Source: Anaerolineae bacterium
GTDB lineage: Bacteria > Chloroflexota > Anaerolineae > 4572-78 > J111
Direction: 5' to 3'
Assembly: GCA_022071955.1 (NCBI GenBank)
Contig: JAJVIM010000027.1
Location: 1-64,000, forward strand
DNA length: 64,000 nt
Below the pieces are notes generated by a model that saw only the letters and a program-made list of their open reading frames with translations, was not told the origin of the DNA and did not search any database. Below, in pieces: positions 41,886 to 50,548 of the stretch (position 1 is its first letter; each line of letters starts with the position of its first letter). Both the position numbers and the translations under genes were made by a program.

Positions 41886-42888
41886 ACACGCTGCTGGCCC
41901 GGCGCGTGAGGTCGTGAATATCTTTAATGGGCCGGGCGGCGTCGAAAACCAGGTACAGGCCCTCTTCGCGGGGATGGGCGTGCGCGCCGCTGGCCAGCCG
42001 TAAATGCTGGCCGGCCACAATTTTGTGGCCCTTTCTCACGGCCATGTGGCCGGCAATCAGAGTGTGCTGCGGCGTATAATCCGCGGATAACGCCTGGAGC
42101 AGCGCCTCCAGAAAGATGCGGTAATCGCCGCTGCCGTATTCGGCTTCGTTGCGGGTAAACAGGGCTGGCCACAGCACCCGGAAAAAATCGGGGTGGTTGC
42201 TGGCAATAAAGCCGCGCAGCAGATCATTGTAGCGCGGATCGGCCGGGTCAGACACGGCGAGATAGTAGTTGGCCAGCAGATGATACGGTACCTGATTGTT
42301 GCGCTCCACAAAGCCGCGGCGCAGCGCCTCGGTATCTTCCCCGACCAGCGTCCGGTCGGCCCACGCTAAAATTTCCTGATGACTCCAGTTAAATAACTTG
42401 GGAGGCGCGCTCGGAACGCTGATGACCGAGGCCGCGCCAGCGTGGGTAAGGCTGATGCCGGCCCGGGTGCGAATATAAAATGGCAGCGAGTCAAACAGGG
42501 CCAGCACTTCCGCGCGCAGGCCGCTGCGGGTTAAACTTTTTTCAAAAGCGGGGGTGTACACGCGCTCGCCGCGAGACAGGCTGATGCCGTAAATGTGGGG
42601 GAGTTCGTGGTTGCCGCACAGGTAAATAACGGCGTCGCCAAAAGCCCGGCGCAAGGCGATGACATCGAGCACAATTTCCAGCGAATCGTCGTTGTCGGGG
42701 TCATCGGCGTGAATCAGATCGCCGGTAAACAGCAGGCAGTCGGCCAACCCCTGCGCCTGCAAAAATAAAAACCGGTCACGGTAGCGGCTGTAGGCATCCC
42801 AGTCACCATGCAGATCCGTTACAACCATTATCCGCCCCGCCTCCAGCGACCAGAGGCGGGGATAAGATTCAACTAGCGTGTACGGCAT
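41878..42888 (-). CDS. Calcineurin-like metallophosphoesterase
   Basis: This 336-residue protein has metal-binding motifs in order: VVTDLHGDWDAY (residue 22 onward), LLFTGDLIHADD, LCGNHELPH, and later LIAGHMAVRKGHK. This is the PPP/serine-threonine phosphatase-like order, and the fold is complete. The target could be a phosphoprotein or a nucleotide such as Ap4A. Its 3' end overlaps that of the rmlC-like gene by 8 bases, tail to tail. Confidence 0.85.
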   Translation of the reverse strand: MPYTLVESYPRLWSLEAGRIMVVTDLHGDWDAYSRYRDRFLFLQAQGLADCLLFTGDLIHADDPDNDDSLEIVLDVIALRRAFGDAVIYLCGNHELPHIYGISLSRGERVYTPAFEKSLTRSGLRAEVLALFDSLPFYIRTRAGISLTHAGAASVISVPSAPPKLFNWSHQEILAWADRTLVGEDTEALRRGFVERNNQVPYHLLANYYLAVSDPADPRYNDLLRGFIASNHPDFFRVLWPALFTRNEAEYGSGDYRIFLEALLQALSADYTPQHTLIAGHMAVRKGHKIVAGQHLRLASGAHAHPREEGLYLVFDAARPIKDIHDLTRRASSVFK

Positions 42889-42901
42889 AAATTAAGTTGG
42901 C

Positions 42902-43657
42902 TCAATCTAAGATTTTGCTCAGGAATAGCTTGGTGCGTTCGTGCTGCGGGTTGGTGTACAGTTCGTTGGGTGTGGTATCTTCAATCACCCGGCCCTCGTC
43001 CATAAAAATGATGCGGTCGGCGGCGTTGCGGGCAAAGCCCATTTCGTGGGTAACTACCACCATCGTCATACCCTCTTTGGCCAAATCGAGCATTACATCC
43101 AGCACCTCTTTGATCATTTCCGGGTCGAGGGCGCTGGTTGGTTCATCAAACAGCATAATTTTGGGGTTCATGGCCAGCGCGCGGGCAATGGCCACTCGCT
43201 GCTGTTGCCCGCCGGAAAGCTGGCCGGGATACGAGTTGGCCTTTTCCGGAATGCCGACGCGGGCGAGCTGTTTTTTGGCAATTTCCACGGCTTCGGATTT
43301 TTTGCGTTTGCGCACTACCCGCTGGGCAATGGTAATATTTTCCAGCGCGGTCAGGTGCGGAAACAGGTTGAACTGCTGAAAAACCATGCCCACTTCCCGG
43401 CGCACGGCGTTGATATCTTTGGTGCGTTTGCTCAAATGGATGCCGTCTACCCAAATATCGCCGGCGGTGGGTACTTCAAGGTGGTTAATGCAGCGCAGTA
43501 GGGTCGATTTGCCGGAGCCGCTGGGGCCAATGATCACCACCACCTGCCCCGTTTCAATTTCCAGGCTCACGTCGTTGACCGCCTGCACGTGACCAAAATG
43601 CTTATCCATATTGCGAATTACAATCATTGCATTTGGGTTTAGTTGGGGATCAGTCAT
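42902..43657 (-). CDS. Polar amino-acid ABC transporter ATP-binding protein (GlnQ type)
   Basis: This 251-residue ATPase has Walker A GPSGSGKST, signature LSGGQQQRVAIARAL, Walker B IMLFDEPTSALDPE and H-loop VVTHEMGFA. EPTSALDPE and MVFQQFNLFPH are typical of the GlnQ/HisP/ArtP class. ATG 43657 overlaps the permease stop by 8 bases (ATGACTGA). Last gene of the binding protein-permease-ATPase operon. Confidence 0.95.
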   Translation of the reverse strand: MTDPQLNPNAMIVIRNMDKHFGHVQAVNDVSLEIETGQVVVIIGPSGSGKSTLLRCINHLEVPTAGDIWVDGIHLSKRTKDINAVRREVGMVFQQFNLFPHLTALENITIAQRVVRKRKKSEAVEIAKKQLARVGIPEKANSYPGQLSGGQQQRVAIARALAMNPKIMLFDEPTSALDPEMIKEVLDVMLDLAKEGMTMVVVTHEMGFARNAADRIIFMDEGRVIEDTTPNELYTNPQHERTKLFLSKILD

Positions 43658-44522
43658 CGGTTTTTAACCTCATTTCCATGCCTTTGACGCCGAGCGACAG
43701 CAATATTGTCATGGTCAGGTACATAAAGGCGACCATGTTGTAAGTTTTGAGATATTCAAACGAGCTGGCCGAGTAGAGGCGGCCCAACTGGGTAATATCC
43801 TGCACCCCCAACGCCGACACCAGCGACGATTCTTTGAGCATGGCGATAAAATCGTTGCCCAGCGGCGGCAGCACGCGCCGCACCGCCTGCGGCAAAATAA
43901 TGTGGCGCATCGCCTGAAAATAGCTCATCCCCAGGCTGCGGGCGGCCTCCATTTGCCCCCGGCCAATCGACTCGATCCCGGCCCGGAAAATTTCTGAGGA
44001 GAACGCGCCGTAACTAAAGGCCAGGGCGATGATCGCTCTGAATTCAAAGCCCAGTTCCAAGCCGGCCCGGCGGTTGCCCAGCATGGCCAAAATGTTCTCC
44101 GGCCCCAGCAGGCCAATGTTGGCCAGCCATTCGCCCAGAGCGTTGATACCGGTGACCACCATCGGGATAAAAACAAAGGCCACATACAAAATTGTGACCA
44201 AAATAGGCAGCCCCCGCATAATTTGAACGTAGATGGTGGCGATATTGTACAAAATGGCGTTAGACGACACCCGGGCCAGGCCGGTGATCAGCCCCAGGGT
44301 GATGGCAATGGCGTAGGCAATCAATGTAACCCGGATGGTGATACCAATGCCGGATCTGAGGAATTTAAAAATTTCCTGATAGGTCTGGTTGGTGGCAAAG
44401 TTTATCGCCAGCAGCACGCCGGCCAAAATAATGATCAGCAGCCACCAGGGCAGCCCGGACAGTGTGTCAGTAAATTTTATCTGAGGCGATGGCGCTTTTC
44501 TGGACAACTCGGAGTCATTCAT
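43650..44522 (-). CDS. Polar amino-acid ABC transporter permease (HisM/GlnP type)
   Basis: This 290-residue protein has an N-terminal helix near 27-45 and then the five-helix core of the His/Glu/Gln/Arg permease family, with IRGLPILVTILYVAF and the EAA loop EAARSLGMSYFQAMRHIILPQAVRRVLPPLGN. Only one permease gene is present, so it probably acts as a homodimer. A hairpin separates it from the binding protein gene. Confidence 0.94.
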   Translation of the reverse strand: MNDSELSRKAPSPQIKFTDTLSGLPWWLLIIILAGVLLAINFATNQTYQEIFKFLRSGIGITIRVTLIAYAIAITLGLITGLARVSSNAILYNIATIYVQIMRGLPILVTILYVAFVFIPMVVTGINALGEWLANIGLLGPENILAMLGNRRAGLELGFEFRAIIALAFSYGAFSSEIFRAGIESIGRGQMEAARSLGMSYFQAMRHIILPQAVRRVLPPLGNDFIAMLKESSLVSALGVQDITQLGRLYSASSFEYLKTYNMVAFMYLTMTILLSLGVKGMEMRLKTDD

Positions 44523-44558
44523 ATCCCTTCCCTATCTGATTGGTGATGTGGCTAAAGA

Positions 44559-44586
44559 CGATGTGCAGGGTATACCCTGCACATCG
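44559..44586. promoter_or_regulatory. Intercistronic hairpin between binding-protein and permease genes
   Basis: Gap-free 28-base palindrome CGATGTGCAGGGTA / TACCCTGCACATCG with only a weak T-run on the minus side. Such structures commonly protect or attenuate mRNA so that the binding protein is made in excess over the permease. Confidence 0.65.
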
Positions 44587-44612
44587 TTTGATTTTTGCGT
44601 TTTTAGGCGAGT

Positions 44613-46409
44613 TTAGTTGCCATCAGCCGAGTTTTCGTTGCTGTCTTCAGCGTAAGCGCCGGGGCCGATGTCATCGTAGGTGATGGTGAATTTTTCGGTG
44701 AAGTACTTATCGGCGAGGGTCTGGAGGAAGCCATCGGCTTTCATCGAGGCCAGCGCGGCGTTGACCGGCTCAACAAGGTCGGAGCCTTTGGGATAGATGA
44801 AGCCGAGCTGGTCGCTGGAGAGGGAGTCGCCCACCAGTTTGACTTTGTCGGCGTTGGTGCCCTGATAGCCCAATCCGGCGGTTTCGTCGATGATGACGGC
44901 ATCGACATCATTGGCAATGAGGGCCTGAACCGCCAGACCAAAGTCATCGAAGGGGCGGATGCGGTCAACCCCCACCCATTTTTCGGCGGTGTTGTAGTTG
45001 GTGGTGCCAATCTGGGTGCCGACAACCAGGTCGGGATTGGCTTTGAAATCATCGGCGGTGGCGAAGCGGTCTTCATCGATGCGGGTCAGGAGGCGTTGTT
45101 CGACGGAGATGTAGCCCTCGGAAAAGTCAACAACCTGAGCGCGTTCGTCGGTGATGGTGATACCATCGGCGGCGGCGTCAAACTGGCCCTGGCTGACGGC
45201 GGTGATCATGCCATCCCAGCGGGCTTCCACGTAATCGGGCACGCAGTTGAGGCGTTTGCAGATTTCGTCCCAGGCTTCGTAATCCCAGCCGGCCGGCTCA
45301 CCGGTGGCCAGATCGATGTAGTTGAACGGCAGGTAGGCATTTTCAACGGCAATGCTGATCTTTTGCCCACCCAGATCAGGCAGAGGCGCGGCTTCGGCGG
45401 GCGCTTCCTCGGTAGAGGTTTGGTCTTCGGCGTAAGCGCCGGGGCCGATGTCATCGTAGGTGATGGTGAATTTTTCGGTGAAGTACTTATCGGCGAGGGT
45501 CTGGAGGAAGCCATCGGCTTTCATCGAGGCCAGCGCGGCGTTGACCGGCTCAACAAGGTCGGAGCCTTTGGGATAGATGAAGCCGAGCTGGTCGCTGGAG
45601 AGGGAGTCGCCCACCAGTTTGACTTTGTCGGCGTTGGTGCCCTGATAGCCCAATCCGGCGGTTTCGTCGATGATGACGGCATCGACATCATTGGCAATGA
45701 GGGCCTGAACCGCCAGACCAAAGTCATCGAAGGGGCGGATGCGGTCAACCCCCACCCATTTTTCGGCGGTGTTGTAGTTGGTGGTGCCAATCTGGGTGCC
45801 GACAACCAGGTCGGGATTGGCTTTGAAATCATCGGCGGTGGCGAAGCGGTCTTCATCGATGCGGGTCAGGAGGCGTTGTTCGACGGAGATGTAGCCCTCG
45901 GAAAAGTCAACAACCTGAGCGCGTTCGTCGGTGATGGTGATACCATCGGCGGCGGCGTCAAACTGGCCCTGGCTGACGGCGGTGATCATGCCATCCCAGC
46001 GGGCTTCCACGTAATCGGGCACGCAGTTGAGGCGTTTGCAGATTTCGTCCCAGGCTTCGTAATCCCAGCCGGCCGGCTCACCGGTGGCCAGATCGATGTA
46101 GTTGAACGGCAGGTAGGCATTTTCAACGGCAATGCTGATCTTTTGCCCACCCAGATCAGGCAGCGCGGCTTCGGCGGGCGCGGCTTCCGCCGCCGGTTCT
46201 TCCTGGGCAGCTTCAGCCGGAGCCTCGGCCTGCGGAGCCTCGGCGGGCGCGGCTTCTTCTTTGGCGGCCGGTTCTTCCTGGGCCGGCTGAGCCGGGGCGG
46301 CTTCTTCTTTGGCCGGCTCAGGCTGGGCCGCCGGACTGGCGCCACACGCCGCGATGACCAACATCAGCGCAACGAGCAGCAGGGTGATCAATAGTGAATT
46401 TCTCTTCAT
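44613..46409 (-). CDS. Amino-acid-binding lipoprotein with two identical SBP domains
   Basis: This 598-residue protein has a signal peptide with lipobox VIAAC (Cys22), about 60 residues of Glu/Ala/Pro linker, then two family 3 solute-binding domains (about residues 83-327 and 343-587) joined by a 15-residue linker. Each domain has ISIAVENAYLPFNYID, WDGMITAVSQGQFDAAADG and VGTQIGTTNYNTAEKW. The DNA units 44651-45383 and 45431-46163 are identical over all 733 bases in my line-by-line comparison. GGAGGAG precedes the ATG. It delivers a polar amino acid to the adjacent permease and ATPase; the ligand is unknown. Confidence 0.93.
   Translation of the reverse strand: MKRNSLLITLLLVALMLVIAACGASPAAQPEPAKEEAAPAQPAQEEPAAKEEAAPAEAPQAEAPAEAAQEEPAAEAAPAEAALPDLGGQKISIAVENAYLPFNYIDLATGEPAGWDYEAWDEICKRLNCVPDYVEARWDGMITAVSQGQFDAAADGITITDERAQVVDFSEGYISVEQRLLTRIDEDRFATADDFKANPDLVVGTQIGTTNYNTAEKWVGVDRIRPFDDFGLAVQALIANDVDAVIIDETAGLGYQGTNADKVKLVGDSLSSDQLGFIYPKGSDLVEPVNAALASMKADGFLQTLADKYFTEKFTITYDDIGPGAYAEDQTSTEEAPAEAAPLPDLGGQKISIAVENAYLPFNYIDLATGEPAGWDYEAWDEICKRLNCVPDYVEARWDGMITAVSQGQFDAAADGITITDERAQVVDFSEGYISVEQRLLTRIDEDRFATADDFKANPDLVVGTQIGTTNYNTAEKWVGVDRIRPFDDFGLAVQALIANDVDAVIIDETAGLGYQGTNADKVKLVGDSLSSDQLGFIYPKGSDLVEPVNAALASMKADGFLQTLADKYFTEKFTITYDDIGPGAYAEDSNENSADGN
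44651..45383. repeat. 733-bp perfect direct repeat, unit 2 of the binding protein
   Basis: Identical base for base, as far as I can see, to 45431-46163, with an offset of 780 bp (260 codons). No silent differences are present, implying very recent duplication, gene conversion, or an assembly effect. Confidence 0.9.
45431..46163. repeat. 733-bp perfect direct repeat, unit 1 of the binding protein
   Basis: N-terminal unit of the duplicated solute-binding protein gene and the partner of 44651-45383. The 47 bases between units encode the linker, which resembles the Glu/Ala/Pro linker after the lipobox. That suggests the duplication endpoint lay in linker sequence. Confidence 0.9.
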
Positions 46410-46760
46410 TAGTTTTCTCCTCCGGTCTTTAGTTTACAAATTAAACTACCATGCAATACTTGCACAAATCTTTCCGGAACACCTCCTGTGAAAATAAATA
46501 TTAGTTGTCAATTGTGAATTGTGAATTGGAAGATTGCGAGCAACATTCTACATTTGGCCGGAAAATTTTGCAAACCAAAATTTTAGCGGCTCTGTCTAAA
46601 AAAATGGTCAATACATCACGATTATCACAAATAACTTTTTTGATCGGCGTGAAATATTAAATAATTTGCGAAATAACCGGGTAAAACCCAAAGCTTGGTT
46701 TTTATAGAGGCCACCGAATTGCTTGCAATGGGTTTCACAAATCCTGCCTTATCCAGCTGG
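46410..46760. other. Intergenic, promoter region of the amino-acid transporter
   Basis: A/T-rich spacer. On the minus strand a TTGACA lies near 46510 and a TTGTGC-16-TTTAAT pair near 46440-46470; neither is convincing. The word CAATTCACAATTCACAATT near 46505-46530 is a short tandem repeat. No ORF. Confidence 0.4.
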
Positions 46761-47765
46761 TTAGTTTTCCGGGGTAGATGTTGGGGGCGGCTCAGCCGGC
46801 TGGCTCAAATCCTGGCCGTACCACTGCAAAGAAAGTTCGGCGAGAGTCCCCTGCCGGTGGAGGCGATCCAGCACTTTGTTGATCTCGGCCAGGAGCCGGT
46901 CAACTTTTAGCCCGGCCTGCGGTGCGGCGGCAATGACCAGCGGCTGCGGCGGGAGTTTGGCGTCGTCACGCACAATTTTAAGCGGCAGTTTGCTTTCGGT
47001 GATGGCCTGTTCAAAAACGGGTGCAGGGCCAACAATAGCATCGACCCGCAACTCGCTGTTGGCCGCATCGGGCTGGCCCATTGCCCGGATTGCTTTTTGA
47101 ACGTTGCTCAGCACAATTAACTGCACGTTTTCCGGGCGAGACGCAATCAGGGGTTGGCCCTGCACTGTGGGCACCGCTTCGGCGGGAGTGAACATTTGCT
47201 GGTAAACAGCGTGCTCAAATACGCCCACCCGCCGGCCGGCCAGTTGAGCCAGGTTTTGAATGTTGCTATCGGCGGGCACCAAAATGCCGGTGGGCATCAC
47301 CGCGTAGGGGGTTGAGTAAAAAACGGGCGAGGCGGCAGGCTGGTCCAGCGGCGCCAGCGAGGCAATAGCGATGTCCCACTCGTTGCGCCAGTCGCCGGTG
47401 GCAATGACCGGCGGGTAGGCTTCAACCATTTCCAGCTCCAACCCCAGGCCGGCAGCGATGAAACGGGCCACGTCAACTTCATAGCCGTTAAGCGCGCCGC
47501 CAATGGCTGCGTTGGAAAAGCCGCGGAAGGCCGGCGGCGAAAATTCGGCTTCGGGCCAAACCCGCAGCCCAACCTTAAGTACGCCGTCTGCCAGCAGTTT
47601 GTCGATGAGGTCAGTGCCGTCGCCGGGTTGAATGGGCGCAACAAGCAGCGGGGTGGGGCTGGCCGCCGGGGTGGGGGTAGCCACCGGGGCCGGCTGCTGG
47701 CATTGGGCCGCCAGCAGGCTCAACAGCAAAATTAATCCCAATAGTTTGGCTTTTAGAGCCGCCAT
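46761..47765 (-). CDS. Family 3 solute-binding lipoprotein
   Basis: This 334-residue protein has lipobox LLAAQC (Cys22), a Pro/Thr linker, then a family 3 binding domain: LKVGLRVWPEAEFSPPAF, NGYEVDVARFIAAGLGLE, WDIAIASLAPLDQPA and LAGRRVGVFEHAVYQQM. It is sequence-divergent from the duplicated protein downstream. No permease of its own is adjacent, so it may share the 43-44 kb permease or act as a sensor. No clear ribosome binding site before the ATG. Confidence 0.87.
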   Translation of the reverse strand: MAALKAKLLGLILLLSLLAAQCQQPAPVATPTPAASPTPLLVAPIQPGDGTDLIDKLLADGVLKVGLRVWPEAEFSPPAFRGFSNAAIGGALNGYEVDVARFIAAGLGLELEMVEAYPPVIATGDWRNEWDIAIASLAPLDQPAASPVFYSTPYAVMPTGILVPADSNIQNLAQLAGRRVGVFEHAVYQQMFTPAEAVPTVQGQPLIASRPENVQLIVLSNVQKAIRAMGQPDAANSELRVDAIVGPAPVFEQAITESKLPLKIVRDDAKLPPQPLVIAAAPQAGLKVDRLLAEINKVLDRLHRQGTLAELSLQWYGQDLSQPAEPPPTSTPEN

Positions 47766-47779
47766 TGTTATCCATAATA

Positions 47780-47812
47780 AAGATGCCTGACCCAGGCTGA
47801 GTCAGGCATCTT
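47780..47812. terminator. Bidirectional-looking terminator
   Basis: Perfect 12-bp stem AAGATGCCTGAC / GTCAGGCATCTT with T-rich flanks on both sides (TTTATTATGG on the minus strand, TGTTTTAT on the plus). It lies 27 bases past the SUMF1 gene stop and just before the next leftward gene, so it separates the two. Confidence 0.8.
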
Positions 47813-47838
47813 TGTTTTATCAGTTTGGTACCGCTTGT

Positions 47839-48825
47839 TTATTTGGCGTCGCGGGCGCAGCGGAAGCCAATATCGTCGTTGGCGCTGGTTTCCGGCGGAC
47901 CGGCGTTGCGGTTGTAGGTGGTAACCAGCTCGCCGTCTTCGCCATCAAACCAACCGCCACCGCGGTTTACCCGGTTCTTTTCGCCAAAGAAGGGGTCGGC
48001 ATCGGCGGCCTGGCCGGGATAGGCCACAAAGTAATCGGCGGTCCATTCGCGCACGTTGCCGGCCATATCCTGCGCGCCATACGGGCTGGCGCCATCGGGG
48101 AAGCTGCCTACCGCCGTGGTGCCGCGGATGCCGCCTTCGTAGAAGTTGCCGGCAGCAGCGTTAAATTCGTTGCCCCAGGGATAGGTGCGGCCATCGGTGC
48201 CGCGAGCGGCTTTTTCCCACTCGGCTTCACTGGGCAGGCGTTTGCCGGCCCATTCGCAGTAGGCCTTGGCATCGTCCCAGGTAACGTACACAACCGGGTG
48301 ATTGGGTTTGCCTTCAGCGGCGTCACGCCAGTTTTTGCTGCTGTGCTGTTCGGCGTAGCTCACAAAACTCGATTGGTCGGCAAACCAGGCGAACTCCTCA
48401 TTGGTTACTTCAAAGCGATCAATTTCAAAGGCCGGCAGGTCAACATCGTGGGCTGGCCCGTTTTTGGGTTTGCTGCCATCCTGGCCCATTTTAAAGGTGC
48501 CGGCATCAACCGCGACCATGTCATCATACAGTGGGCCGGCCGGTGCTGGTTCTGCGGTGGGGGCAGAAGCATCGGCTTGCTGTTCGGGCGTGTCTTCAGC
48601 CGAAACAATAGGCGCCGGGGTGGGCGACGGCCGCGGGGTTGGGGTGGGCGGCGCCGGTTTGGGCGTAGGCGTGGCCAAAACTACGGGCGTAGGTGTCGCG
48701 GCAGCTTGCTGAGCTGCCTGGCCGGTATCGCCGCTGCCGCCGCTGGACGCGTTTTGGTCGGGGGGGCCGCAGGCCACCAAAAAAGCGGCAAACACCAGCG
48801 TTGCTACCAGTAATAAATTTTTCAT
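47839..48825 (-). CDS. SUMF1/FGE-fold lipoprotein lacking the FGE cysteines
   Basis: This 328-residue protein has lipobox FLVAC (Cys19), an Ala/Pro/Thr linker to about 95, then a formylglycine-generating-enzyme fold: MVAVDAGTFKMG, FEIDRFEVTNEEFAWF, PVVYVTWDDAKAYCEWAG, LPSEAEWEKAARG and GNVREWTADYF. In true FGE the segment before GFRC holds two catalytic Cys; here it reads GGGWFDGEDGELVTTYNRN with none. I therefore expect a binding or structural role outside the cell, not sulfatase maturation. Confidence 0.88.
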   Translation of the reverse strand: MKNLLLVATLVFAAFLVACGPPDQNASSGGSGDTGQAAQQAAATPTPVVLATPTPKPAPPTPTPRPSPTPAPIVSAEDTPEQQADASAPTAEPAPAGPLYDDMVAVDAGTFKMGQDGSKPKNGPAHDVDLPAFEIDRFEVTNEEFAWFADQSSFVSYAEQHSSKNWRDAAEGKPNHPVVYVTWDDAKAYCEWAGKRLPSEAEWEKAARGTDGRTYPWGNEFNAAAGNFYEGGIRGTTAVGSFPDGASPYGAQDMAGNVREWTADYFVAYPGQAADADPFFGEKNRVNRGGGWFDGEDGELVTTYNRNAGPPETSANDDIGFRCARDAK

Positions 48826-48872
48826 TTCGCGATTCTCCTCCGCGGTTGGATTTTTTGGGGGTACAGGAACTC

Positions 48873-48901
48873 AGTATAACAAAGCTGAGGGTTGATGTCA
48901 A
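48873..48901 (-). promoter_or_regulatory. Consensus-like promoter of the SUMF1-fold lipoprotein gene
   Basis: Minus strand: TTGACA (48896-48901), 17-base spacer, TATACT (48873-48878). A GGAGGAG ribosome binding site follows ahead of the ATG at 48825. The strongest sigma70-type promoter match seen in the window. Confidence 0.85.
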
Positions 48902-48922
48902 AACAGGTCTGCCAAGAAACAT

Positions 48923-50056
48923 TCAAGGCTGGAGCGTGGTCAACGGGCGAAGCTGGCCGTCAACAATCTGCCCAAATGTGATGGATTTGCGAGGGTTGTG
49001 GGCCTGGTCAAAGCTGATAACGCCGGTAACACCGGAAAATGTCCCCGTCTCCAGAATTTTTGAAACAGCGTCTGGCTGCGGGCTGCCGGCCCGGGCTACG
49101 GCTTGGAGCAGCAGATTGGCGGCATCGTAGCCAAGGGCCGCCAATGTGTCGGGCGTTACGGCGTAAACTGATTTGTACCGCTCAACGAACTGGTGAACTT
49201 CTGGTTGGGTGGCTTCGGCATTAAATTGAAGCGGAAAACTGCTGCCCTGCAGCGCGGCCCGGTCAAGTTCCGGCGAATCCCAGCGGTCGCTGCCCAGCAG
49301 GTTGAGGCCGTGGCTCAGCACGCTCGGCCCCAACTGGTTGGCCGGCAGGGGCGCGGTGGGCAGGTAAACCAGTTCTGCGCCAGCCTGCTGCGCGGCAGAA
49401 ATTAAATCGGCCGGGTCGGTTTGGCCCGGCGAAAAATTCTGCCGAAAGACAATTTCCCCGGCAAAAGCCTGTTCAAAGGCGTTGGCCAGGTCAGTCGCGT
49501 ATGAGTCCGGGCCGGAGGTGATGATGGCGGCGCGCTGGAGTGATGCGCCGGCAAAGCGGGCGGCCAGTTGGCCCTGCCAGCCGGCTGTATCGCACACCCG
49601 AAAGACGGTGGGGCGAGTGCGGCCAGCGTTGTTTTGCGTTACCAGTGGGTGCGGCGCAGCCGGCGCAATCAGCAGCGCGCCCGCGGCGTCGGCCTCGATG
49701 GCCGCAGCGATGGCCGCTTCTGAGCAGAGCGGACCAAGCAGCAGAGTGTGCCCCTGGGCCAGCGCCAGCCGGGCGGCTTTTTGCCCGCCGGCAAAGGTGC
49801 AGTCGGCGGCAAAGACGGTCGGCTCAACCGGCTGGCCGGCTTCGTCAAAGGCCAGTTGCATGCCGTTGCGCAGTTGCTGGCCAAACGTGGCCAGCTCGCC
49901 GGAGGTGGGTAACAGAATGGCGACGGGGATGGCCGCTTCGGCCGGGGCGGCCGGCAGGGGCGGCATTTGCGGCTGGCAGCCGGTGAGCAGAAGGAAAAAA
50001 ATCAGGGCTGCTACGAGCCAGCAGAGAGGGTCATTTGAAAATATTCGGATAGTCAT
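48923..50056 (-). CDS. Branched-chain-amino-acid-type (LivJ-like) binding lipoprotein
   Basis: This 377-residue protein has lipobox LLLTGC (Cys27), then a type I periplasmic binding fold of the Peripla_BP_6 class: IPVAILLPTSGELATFGQQLRNGMQLAFDEAG, LLLGPLCSEAAIA, AAIITSGPDSYATDLANAF and VTPDTLAALGYDAANLLL. No livHMGF genes are nearby, so it is an orphan receptor or shares components elsewhere. Divergent from the small membrane protein at 50149. Confidence 0.87.
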   Translation of the reverse strand: MTIRIFSNDPLCWLVAALIFFLLLTGCQPQMPPLPAAPAEAAIPVAILLPTSGELATFGQQLRNGMQLAFDEAGQPVEPTVFAADCTFAGGQKAARLALAQGHTLLLGPLCSEAAIAAAIEADAAGALLIAPAAPHPLVTQNNAGRTRPTVFRVCDTAGWQGQLAARFAGASLQRAAIITSGPDSYATDLANAFEQAFAGEIVFRQNFSPGQTDPADLISAAQQAGAELVYLPTAPLPANQLGPSVLSHGLNLLGSDRWDSPELDRAALQGSSFPLQFNAEATQPEVHQFVERYKSVYAVTPDTLAALGYDAANLLLQAVARAGSPQPDAVSKILETGTFSGVTGVISFDQAHNPRKSITFGQIVDGQLRPLTTLQP

Positions 50057-50081
50057 TACAATATTTACCAGGGTTTCTCAA

Positions 50082-50110
50082 TTGCCAATGTATTGTGCCC
50101 CGAGTATAAT
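50082..50110 (+). promoter_or_regulatory. Sigma70-type promoter
   Basis: TTGCCA (50082-50087), 17-base spacer, perfect TATAAT (50105-50110), followed by a 32-base leader with GGAGAAG ahead of the GTG at 50149. Confidence 0.8.
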
Positions 50111-50148
50111 CACATCGTTAGTAAGTACCAAACTATGGAGAAGCGAAC

Positions 50149-50472
50149 GTGCCTGAATCAAAGAAGAGAAAGAAAAAACGTACAAAAAGCTTTGGCCCGC
50201 CCTCATCAAAACAGGAATTATCGACCAAGAAAAAAGGGCTGAGCCGGCAGCAGATCACCATTTATGTTATTAGCGCTCTGGTCATTTTGAGTATGGCGAT
50301 TGGGTTTATTGTCAGCGGCACCGGCCGGCGGGGAACCACGGTACCGAACACCAATAACAGCGCGCAAGAGTTTATTATCGCCACGCCGTCGCCGGCTAAC
50401 GGTGAAGCCGCACCCGCCGAAACGCCGGCAGAACCGGCGGCAACCCAGGAAAGCTCGGGCGCTGGCCAGTAA
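50149..50472 (+). CDS. Small single-pass membrane protein
   Basis: This 107-residue protein has a very basic N-terminus (KKRKKKRTKSF), one membrane helix (ITIYVISALVILSMAIGFIV), and a Thr/Asn/Ala/Pro/Glu-rich tail. The positive-inside rule puts the tail outside. GTG start with GGAGAAG and a strong promoter of its own; a terminator follows directly, so it is monocistronic. No family recognised. Confidence 0.75.
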   Translation: MPESKKRKKKRTKSFGPPSSKQELSTKKKGLSRQQITIYVISALVILSMAIGFIVSGTGRRGTTVPNTNNSAQEFIIATPSPANGEAAPAETPAEPAATQESSGAGQ

Positions 50473-50492
50473 CACCTCACGATAACTGAATC

Positions 50493-50528
50493 AAAAAAGC
50501 GCGAGCGTTTCGGCTCGCGCTTTTTTTT
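50493..50528. terminator. Shared bidirectional terminator
   Basis: Perfect 14-bp stem AAAAAAGCGCGAGC / GCTCGCGCTTTTTT with loop GTTTCG. The A-run on one side and T-run on the other let it work both ways: for the gene ending at 50472 and for araD ending at 50549. Confidence 0.9.
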
Positions 50529-50548
50529 GTGATTGTTGATTGTTTAGC

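Noticed and set aside
45096..46394. 432-codon plus-strand frame opposite the duplicated amino-acid receptor
   Set aside because: Antisense shadow of the 733-bp repeats; no recognisable domain.
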